Below, piece by piece: positions 53,784-62,181 of a stretch of 64,000 nucleotides of DNA. Source of the DNA: Tetracladium setigerum (Eukaryota; Ascomycota; Leotiomycetes; Helotiales); assembly GCA_031472005.1 (NCBI GenBank), contig PZJY01000008.1, positions 186,001-250,000 on the forward strand. Reading direction: 5' to 3'. The notes beneath the pieces were generated by a model. The model worked only from the letters and a program-made list of their open reading frames with translations. It had not been told where the DNA came from and did not search any database. Positions within the stretch are counted from its first letter, which is position 1. Each line of letters opens with the position of its first letter. The position numbers and the translations under genes are program-made.

Positions 53784-55199
53784 ATGGCACCCATCAACCA
53801 CCCAGCACCAAACACGCCCTACTTCACACCCCAACAATCCCCCCCAGTCGGCACAGCCCTTGAACCCTCCTCCACCACCCCAGTTCTCTTCAAACCTCTC
53901 AGTATTCGAGATGTAACATTCCAAAACCGAATCTGGGTTGCACCCATGTGTCAATACTCTGCTGATGATGGCCACCTCACTGACTACCATCTCGTTCACC
54001 TCTCTTCCTTCGCATTCAAGGGCGCCTCGCTCACAATCATCGAAGCGACTTCTGTATTGCCGAATGGCGGAATTACCCCGCAGGATTCGGGACTTTGGAA
54101 GGATAGCCAGATTGAGCCTATTAAACGCATTTCTACCTTTTTACACGTACGTACCGATGTATTTTTATATATATTATTCTGAAGCTTTTTTTCTTCTTCC
54201 TTTTTGTTCGGCACTTTGACCTACTCCAAGGTTACCTCTCTGTAAGAAGTTTATTCGCTAACAATCACATAATTGCAGTCTCAAGGTCAAAAGCTTGGCA
54301 TCCAACTCGCCCACGCCGGCCGTAAAGCAAGCACAAGCGCCCCATGGACCGTCCAGGAGCGCGGCAAAACCATCACAGCAACCAAAGAAGTCGGCGGATG
54401 GCCCGACGACGTAATGGGACCCAGCGCCATTAGATGGGGAGAAGGCTACCCCGAACCTCGCGAGATGAGCGCCCAAGACATCACCGACGTAATCACCGGC
54501 TTCAGAGATAGCGCGCGAAGAGCAGTCGAAGCAGGTGTAGATGTCATTGAGATCCATGCCGCTCACGGCTATCTCCTAAGTTCGTTCTTGTCGCCGCTTT
54601 CAAATACGAGAACGGATTCTTATGGTGGGAGTTTTGAGAATCGAATTCGGATTCTGATTGAGGTTATTCAGGTTATTAGGGAGGTTGTGCCGAAGGGGAT
54701 GCCGCTGTTGGTTAGAGTTAGTGGGACGGAATGGATGGAGCATCTTGAGAAGGATAGCTGGGATGTTCCTTCTACCATTAAGCTGGCGAAACTTTTGCCG
54801 GCGTTGGGAGTTGATCTTCTTGATGTCTCATCCGGAGGGAATAACGCTAGACAACAACTGTCTCCCTTTAATGATCGACAGATTTCCATTGCGGAACAGG
54901 TACGTACTGCGTTGTATGAGGCTGGGATTAAAGACCTGTTGATTGGTGCTGTGGGTATGATTACGGAAGCTGAGCAGGCGGAGGAGATCTTGGAGACGAA
55001 GAAGGGAAAGGTAAATGGAGATGTGGTGGAGATTGAAGATGAGCAGGGGAGTTTGGCAAAGGCGGATGTTGTGTTGGTTGCGAGACAGTTCTTGAGGGAG
55101 CCAGAGTGGGTGACGAGAGTGGCTTATCGGTTGGGTGTTAAGATTAAGTGGCCGGTGCAGTATGAGAGGGCTCAGTTCCTTAGAGGGAGTAAGATTTAG
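53784..55199 (+). CDS. NADH:flavin oxidoreductase, YqjM-type old yellow enzyme
   Basis: FMN-dependent ene-reductase that reduces activated C=C bonds with NAD(P)H. Two exons, 53784-54146 and 54279-55199, with a 132-bp intron (GCTAAC branch site); 427 aa. Family features: APMCQYSADDGHLTDYHLVH (the Cys of MCQY corresponds to the YqjM Cys that tunes FMN), IQLAHAGRKAST (substrate-binding His), EIHAAHGYLLSSFLSPLSNTRTD (quoted in parts: EIHAAHGYLL), YGGSFENR, LLDVSSGG, LIGAVGMI and VLVARQFLREP (phosphate binding). This is the bacterial-like thermophilic OYE class found in many filamentous fungi, not the classical yeast OYE class. No targeting signal visible. Natural substrate unknown. Confidence 0.93.
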
Positions 55200-55230
55200 G
55201 TAGGCTGGGTTTGGATAGAGAAGGGGAAGA

Positions 55231-55299
55231 GAGACAGACAGACAGACAGACAGAGACACAGATATAGATGAATAGATAGACAGACAGAGACAGACAGAA
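55231..55299 (+). repeat. GACA/GATA microsatellite
   Basis: GACA units at about 55233-55254 and again at about 55277-55298, separated by GATA-like units, directly after the ene-reductase stop codon in the convergent 3' flank. Confidence 0.9.
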
Positions 55300-55488
55300 T
55301 TACGAATGACGATCTCGTTGATTGCACGCATCTTCAATCCTAATCCCAATTGCAATTCTCGTCTCATTCTCACCTAGCTTCCCTAAAATCCATAGAGTAT
55401 TGCCACTCACTACTCATCCCTTCCTCCCAAACGCCCAAAATCCCCCCACCAGTGCAACAGCTCCCAGAATCATCCCGTTCCCGGCCAG

Positions 55489-55938
55489 TCAACTTCTCTT
55501 AGGCGTAGGAGGGTATTCCTTTCCTTGCACGATAAATTTAGGCTCGCACTGTTTGATTTTGAAGAAAAGGCAATGGTCAGTCCTTGAAAAAGAAAGAAAT
55601 GCTCTCGAGTCTCGAACCAAAAGGGGGGACAATAGATAAGCGATGGATGGGGATGGAGCAGGGAGAAAAGAGAGATATGATAGAGATGGGATATAGAGAT
55701 AGAGTCGTAAAAGTAAGATTACATACCACACAACGATCTTGGATGGGAACTGAATCCATCACCCCGGAACATGGGAACCACATCCTGACCAGGTAGCTTT
55801 CTCTATAGAATTAAGAAAGGGTTATTGTTAGTACGGTTCTGTAATCCATAAACTATTGAAGGGAGATATGAACAATGAGGGGCGTGTAGATAAATCTCAA
55901 AACTTACCACAAGTGGGACAGGTGACTCCGAAACACAT
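55489..55938 (-). CDS. Small Cys-rich protein (about 55 aa), three exons, one-base frame break
   Basis: Exons 55908-55938, 55727-55802 and 55489-55548, with introns of 105 and 178 bp. Exon 1 reads MCFGVTCPTC. Exon 2 reads KATWSGCGSHVPG, then VMDSVPIQDRC in a frame shifted by one. Exon 3 reads CEPKFIVQGKEYPPTPKRS. One extra base in the run 55762-55765 (C on +) makes a continuous 55-aa protein with six Cys arranged CF-x4-CxxC, GCG-H-P and CxC. This pattern of a CxxC pair, a Gly-Cys-Gly-x-His and a CxC suggests a small zinc-binding protein. I recall similar short MCF...GCG.H proteins in many ascomycetes but cannot name a function. Neither a signal peptide nor a membrane segment is present. It lies convergent to the ene-reductase. 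Confidence 0.65.
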
Positions 55939-56482
55939 CTTGAATGATTTGTTGGAAATCTGGAGGTGAATTTTTGTTTTGAGTGAGGTAGTTCTTCTGT
56001 TGAGCGCGTTTGAACGTTTGTTGGTGGTTTTGCTTCCTTCTATACTTATATACGTTTATGATTGTGGTTCCAAAGTAGGGTGACGTCGATATTGAGGATG
56101 AGGTCGCCGACGGGTTGATAATCAAAGTTTCAATCCTCGAGTCGCGTGGGTGTGAATCGCCGAATGCTAATGGTGGGGTTGCGTTTGTTGTGGTGGGGTT
56201 GTTCGGGACCTGAAAACGGCGAATGGGTCCCACAGTTTTTGACGGTTGTGATTTGTCCAGTGCAATCAATCAATCAATCGTTCGAAGAGAATCATCAATA
56301 ATGAAGTGCTGTAGTCGTCGCAGTAGTACTAGATACTGTATCCGTCCCGTCTAATGTTTCAGAGATATCAGGGATAATGAACACGGAAATCGGGCTGGGG
56401 ACGAACATTCCAAAGCTTTCTTTTTGTCCCGTTTTGTGGTCTATCCAAGGAGATAGAAGGAGCAGTTTACTGGTCCAATAGT
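55939..56482. other. Divergent intergenic region
   Basis: 544 bp between the small Cys-rich gene (-) and the membrane protein (+). It contains CAATCAATCAATCAATCG at about 56263-56280. No gene seen. Confidence 0.5.
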
Positions 56483-57218
56483 ATGGAATGCGATCCTGCC
56501 ATGGCAGCCTTCAACTCGACATCTTCCATCACTCAGGCTGCGATCTATGATTTAAAGAGTCAGGAATTGGAGAAGGGCAAGGAGGAGGTTGGGGAAAGGG
56601 AGATGAGATGTTTGTGTTTTGGCATCAGATACGTGAAAGGGAGAGGAATCAATCAATACCGGTGTGCTGATCGGACCTACGGGGAGGCGATGGAACGACC
56701 GACACTATCTAATGGTAATTGCGCCGTCGGATTGCAGGGTCCAGAGGCGGATGATAGAAAGATCTTGATGAATTGTGAGGAATATGATGCTCAGCAGGCG
56801 AAAATTAAAGGTATGTTGGTTTTTGTCTCCCATTACCTCTCCTGTGATCTCTCCACACTTTGTCACTCCTACGTATCACCACATGTAACACGCTCTTGTT
56901 CGCAATCCTCCTTTTATTATAAATGTGGAATCAGATCGACGCTTACTGACAACGATTGCAGCAGTAAAGGAGGAAACCGAGAAGAAACCTGTCACGGAAG
57001 CAATCATCGGCATTGCCATTGGTCTCCCTGGCGCTGTGGTCGCTCTCGTAACCATGATCATCTACATTCGTAAGCAGAGAAGAAAGCGAGCTGCACGATA
57101 TAATGATGTGGAAACAGGTGCAGCTGAAAAGAAGGAATGGATGTTCTGGAAGAAGGGAAAGCCGGTGCCAATCGCTACCAATCCTTCACAGAGACCGGTT
57201 GCCAATGCCGTTCCTTGA
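56483..57218 (+). CDS. Single-pass membrane protein with Cys-containing N-terminal domain, unknown function
   Basis: Two exons, 56483-56810 and 56962-57218, with a 151-bp intron; 194 aa. Residues 1-115 contain about six Cys (MRCLCFG, QYRCADRTYGE, GNCAVG, NCEEYD). One helix at about 125-148 (AIIGIAIGLPGAVVALVTMIIYI) is followed by RKQRRKRAARY and a short cytosolic tail. This order resembles type I or III membrane proteins with an extracytosolic Cys domain, but no cleavable signal peptide is visible at the chosen start, so a further upstream exon is possible. I do not recognise a family. Confidence 0.6.
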
Positions 57219-57939
57219 ACCCCGAATTCTGAATGAATATTGGCGGGAAATAGCTCTCTGCATGTATTACTATTAGATCACGAAGCTCGTGATGTTAGAA
57301 GTGTGGGTCGTTGACCCGTGGAGGTGAACAGTAATTGTGGGGCGCGATTCTTGTACCTTATATACTAAGAAGCACCAGGACACGAGCGGAAGAATGACAA
57401 ACATGCCCTAAAGATGTTCCAATCTCACTTCAGCCTCATAGTTTCTTATTCCTGACGAATCAGACATTCTGTTTTTTTTTTTTGTTCAGCAGGTTTGTAA
57501 GATGTTTGAATTAAGTCTATTCCCATTCACTCTGAACAATTAGGCGTTGTCAAATCTGTGTATCATGACTAAAGTCAACCTCTCGGTCATGGTTGCGACC
57601 TCAACGATCTCACTTGGCTTGCTCATGGAGACTAGTTGCATGATGCTGTCTGCAGTCATCCGAGGAGACGATGGAGATTGAGACTTCGTGCCATCCATGG
57701 AGAGCCCTGTAAGGTAGAGTACCTCATCGCCAGGTAGCTGTTCACAGACGAGGTACTCAGGGAGGAGGGAGCACACAAGCGAGGAAGTGTCAATTGAAGA
57801 GTTTGGAATCACAAATAATTGTGTATAAATACCTCTCAGTATCCTCTTCAATATCTTCTAAACATCACATCATAGCTCATCCACTCTATCTTTCAGACAA
57901 GGAACCCTTCTATCTTGCAATTCCCAAACCACAATCAAC
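57219..57939. other. Intergenic, 0.7 kb
   Basis: Between tandem + genes; TATAAATA at 57824-57831, about 110 bp before the next ATG, is a candidate core promoter element. A T-run of 12 lies at about 57472-57483. No gene. Confidence 0.5.
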
Positions 57940-58802
57940 ATGCTTGCTCTGCAACTCAAACCAGCTCTTATAGCTACTATACTCTTCTTTTGCACCTCTC
58001 TTGCCCATCCGAAACCAGCATCAGCTGATATTACAGCTGAAGAAGCGGCTCTTCATCGCTTCGTAGCTCGCGACTTAGTCGACGCCAATGGTACAACAAC
58101 CAGCACTTGGGTTCCATCTCCAGAGGTTCTCAACGAGCAAGAGGAGTACTACAAGTACCTCTACATCTTGGATCCAGTAACCAATAAAACTGTGCTCAAT
58201 ACCACTACTACCGGCCCTGCTGCTCCACAAAACAGAAAAGACAAGAGAGTCCCCTTCAACTTCCCACCTGGCGCTGAATGCCGCCCGCTTATGAGAAATG
58301 TATGGCAGATTCAGTTTTGTCCTGGTCCAAATGGCCGTTTTGAGGACTGCTCGTTCAACTTCAACGAGTTCCGCATCGCGAATCATCACAACCCCGGACA
58401 AACTTTTGCCGGCCCCTGGGAAGATGTGGAGAGGCTCAAGTGGGTTCATTACGGACTAGACAATCATCGTCCATACGTTATGAGTGTCAATTATCAAACA
58501 TATTCTTATGGAATTGAATCTGCATGGGGTTATATTGATGGTGTCGAATCGCCGAGAAGTAAGTGGCCAGCTTGATTCACAGAAGTGTGAGACGACTTCA
58601 TCGTGCCGCTGCTGACATCTGGTGTTTAGATATGAAGGGTAGTAATTGGTGTTGGACCAACTCAAAGAGGGAGTGGTGGGGTTATTGGACTGAAGCAGCC
58701 TGCTCTTCGTAAGTTCACCCAGTAAGACAAAATATAATAAAAAATAAATGCTAACGTATTGCTTCGATCAGCTGGTGCGATTACTTCGAATGGTCTCCAT
58801 AA
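57940..58802 (+). CDS. Secreted protein with Trp/Cys-rich C-terminus, unknown function
   Basis: Three exons, 57940-58558, 58630-58708 and 58772-58802; 242 aa. Residues 1-22 form a signal peptide (LKPALIATILFFCTSLA, then HPKPASA), followed by a pro-like stretch with several Asn glycosylation sites (NGT, NKT, NTT) and a KDKR dibasic site near residue 103, a possible Kex2 cleavage point. The mature part has Cys in GAECRPL, QFCPGP and EDCSFNF. The two small last exons add NWCWTNSKREWWGYWTEAAC and SWCDYFEW, which together carry seven Trp within about 35 residues. No known enzyme motif. It could be an apoplastic or cell-wall protein or effector; that is inference. Confidence 0.75.
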
Positions 58803-59933
58803 TCTTACACTTTGCGCTACAATGTGGAGAGTTGCATTCCTTGCCGCGTCCTGAATCAACCATGTGCCCATAGCGGATTGAACAACCAGGCTATGCTTCC
58901 TTTTCTCCTGGCAAAGTTTCAACTATATTTAATAGTTTTACGTTCCTTGTTTCTCTTATGGTGTTCTCAGTCGTGGGAAGAGGGGTTGACAATAAAAGTG
59001 ATTGTCAGAAGCCTACTTATTTTATCTAATCAACCAGATGTTATTTGAAGGCGTTTTGGCAGTTCTAGTTACTCATTTCGTCTTGTAGGATGGTCTTGTA
59101 GATGGGCAATTACCGGTGTTTCCTTCTGAAACTATAACTATCCTTAAATTTATACTTTGCTTTAACATTCTCACTCCTCTATATTCAACGCCATTTGATT
59201 GGTTGGTGAGCAATCGATAGTACTCTACTAGTCTTTATTATTTCATGGAAAACATTGCAGATACTATACAGATATAGTACATACATAGGAGCTCAATGTA
59301 CGCTTCTTACTAACCCAGTTGTAGCAGGGCTTCTACATGAGAGCTCTTGGAGTAAACATGGATGAGCTTCCTTGCAATCGGCTTCTTCAATTCTGACCAA
59401 CATTGCGTTGACACAAAATAATTGAATTATAGATAGATACATTTATTGTATCTCAGTACCATTTAAATTCAATCGTCAACGACAGGGAGATTCCATTGTT
59501 CCAGAGAAAACCCTGCTCTGTTGACAAGTACCACAAAAAGAACAAACAAAGCGAAGCGAGGTGGAGGAAGCGAAGAGTTTATTGATCCTCCCGCCTGTTT
59601 GCGATAACTTGGCGCTGCGGTGTTAATCGTAAACAAGCAATCAACTCATACCTAAATAAGCGATCAACAAATACAGATATCACTGTTCTGAAATAGGCAA
59701 GCAAGCGCGGTATGGATAAGCCCGTCAATGCAATTATAGACGGTCTAGGCCCAACCATAAAATTACTTACAGAAGCGAAGTCTGCTTCCGGAACGACTGA
59801 AGAGTTGAAGGTTTCTTTAACACAACAAAGCAGACATCCAACATCGTATCGAACATAAGAAAGACATTGAGATCACGATGCACGCAAGCGTAATAATAGA
59901 CGATCCAAACACATCATCTTGATACATTTCTGC
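58803..59933. other. Convergent intergenic region, 1.1 kb
   Basis: Between the secreted protein (+) and UTP18 (-). AT-rich, with no coding signal. Both 3' UTRs are expected here. Confidence 0.5.
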
Positions 59934-61754
59934 CTAAGCCCGAATCTCAAACAATCGAATCTTCCCCTGCTCATTACCCACCGCCAAAATGTCACTTCCA
60001 CTATTAAAAGCCACGGCGGTTACTCGCCCCAAAGGTGTCTGCCCCGTTGGCCAGTTCTTATACACCGTACAACTGGGCAAATGGATCAGACGAAGCGCAT
60101 CCTTCTCCCATTGCGTGCTGATAACCAAGATTTGGCCGTCGGGGCTAATCTCCAAGTTACTCGTTGCTCGCTTCAATTGATCAAATGAGCGTTTTGGCTG
60201 CGGCCTTTCGGGATCATAATGTCTTTGGTGGCGGACGAAACAAAAGTCAGACGGTCGTAGATATTGACAATTCCGCTCTGCGATCCAATGACAATCCACC
60301 TGTCACCACCGAGTTGCTTGGGACCATTGCGACCGCCCAATGTGAGGACGGTAGGAGCATGTCCGTCGTCCATCCATCGAGCTACGAAGGAGCGGGATTC
60401 CATACTCCATTCTCCCACTTCGCCACCCTTTCCAACCATCGTTAGGCCATCTCCAGTGCTCCACCAGGCATAATCAGCTACTCCGTTCCTTCCTTCGATG
60501 CGTGCTGAAGCTATCCATTGTGTCGTTGTTGAGTCCAGAATATTGATCAATCCACCGCCCTTCTTAGAAGATCCAGTCAACGCCATATAGCGTCCACAAG
60601 GACTGAGCTTGAACTTTTCCATAGTTCTTTGCTCCTCCTTGTGTCCGTAGATTCGGGAAACCTTTTGTATGGTACCAGAATCCAAATCCCAAGTATGGAA
60701 ATATGGTCTTCTGCCCGCAAAGAATACCTTGTCTCCATTTGGACCAAGGAAGGCAGACGTGTGGAGGGGCGTCTTCCGGATGTGAACAGAGGTAAGCAGA
60801 GGGTTTGGGATTGGGTGCGCAGCTGGCGCAATGTGATGCAAGTATAACGTTGATGCAAAACCGGAGGACAACAATACTGGGTATTCGGGGTGGAAATTTA
60901 AGGATGCAATGGCTGAGGGCTGCACACCAGGAATGTCTCGGGTTCTTTGAATATCAATAACTTCGGGTCGTAGCTTTGGTTTTTTGGTTGTAGTCGCTGG
61001 CGTTCTAGAAAGAGAATTTGAATCCTGGAGAAGTCGCGCCAAGGGTAGAGCTGACAGGTCTTGATCCTCAATATCCATCTCCTCGTCATCTGAAGAACCG
61101 GACGATCTAGAGCCAGCAGAAGATCTGCGACGCCTTTTTGCAGGTCTCGTTGAGGTCTGAGCCCATGCTGGAGCAGGATTGAGTCGTTCAAACTGTCTTC
61201 GTAATCGTTTCGTGTATTCCCTGCCACTCACCACATCTTCTCCCTCGTGTAATCGCAGTTTTCGTAGTCGGTTGTGTCCTGCGAGTGAAATTGCCAATCG
61301 TTCGTCGTCGCTATCCTCCCAGGCGGCTGCACCTCTCCCCTCTTCCTCCTCTGATCCTTCTCGAAGTACCAAGGCATTGGAATCGATTGCAGATGGGCCG
61401 GAATCAAGAAAGAAGAGCTGGGATTGTCAGCTCTTGTCACTTAAGTTGGGGTGGGGTTTCTACATCCGCATCATCAACGCCCTCCAACCCAGCATCTTCC
61501 CCCAGATCAGCCACCCCTCTCTCATCATTCGAGCTCTCATCGCCTAAATCCATCTGGTCTCTTAAGTTCTCCAGAAAACCTGCACTATCTCCCAAGACCA
61601 ATCGGTCTAGCTCTTCCTCTGCTTCATCCTTCGCCATAATGTCGGAACCCTCATTGTCGCTGCCACTTTCCCCGTCCTCGGAATCAAAAGTATGGACTGG
61701 AGCGCGAACTGTCTCGCGACTCCTCGAGATGGATTTCGTTTTTGGTTGCGACAT
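59934..61754 (-). CDS. UTP18: U3 snoRNP-associated WD40 protein UTP18, with one-base frame break
   Basis: Component of the small-subunit processome that processes the 18S rRNA precursor. Exons 61464-61754 and 59934-61417, with a 46-bp intron; 591 aa if one base is added. The N-terminus is acidic and disordered. Conserved blocks: AAWEDSDDERLAISLAGHNR, VVSGREYTKRLRRQFERLNP, PAWA, then WD40 repeats with ASLNFHPEYPVLLSSGFAS, VFFAGRRPYFHTWDL, KFKLSPCGRYMALTGSS, LEISPDGQILVIS, KDALRLIHLPSCTVYKNWPT and LAVGNEQGKIRLFEI. The block SGREYTKRLRRQFERL and the last blade are diagnostic. Between TKDIMIP and PQPKRSFDQL the frame changes by one near 60205-60215 (GGG at 60210-60212). A 44-bp segment with weak splice signals could also bridge it. 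An in-frame ATG at 61838 exists, but 61754 is preferred. Confidence 0.9.
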
Positions 61755-62181
61755 TTTACGTTGTTTCAGTAATTTTACTGCTGAGGAAGTTGAGATCACC
61801 AGCAACGGCAGCTTGAAAAAGTTCACAACCAAAAACATTTCTGCCGCACGCCAAGTGTTATACCTTCACCGCCTTGGGTGATTGTGGGAATTTGTGGCTG
61901 TGGCTGAACATGACATCAAGCAAGGCTGGCCTGGTTTGGCCTCATCATCTGCGTGTGATTTTAAGACCGTGTTGTATCTTCATTTCTTGGTACCAGGAGG
62001 CATCCGGACTTCCTCAATTCATACTTTCGCTAGCGTTGCGATTCCGCTATTCGTATAGGTACTCGCAGGTCGTTACCCGTTCCGCTACCCGTTCCGCTAC
62101 CCGCCGTTGCTGGAATTGTGTATTACACATCTCATGCTCATCCTGTGCAAACCCGTTCCAGTACTCGAGTAGATCTCAATC
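61755..62181. promoter_or_regulatory. Divergent promoter UTP18 / NLR
   Basis: 427 bp. It contains two perfect copies of the 12-mer GTTCCGCTACCC (62079-62090 and 62091-62102), preceded by a partial copy (CGTTACCC), 80-100 bp upstream of the NLR start codon. Confidence 0.5.
62079..62102 (+). repeat. Tandem 12-mer duplicate in promoter
   Basis: Two exact head-to-tail copies of GTTCCGCTACCC, directly readable. Confidence 0.9.
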
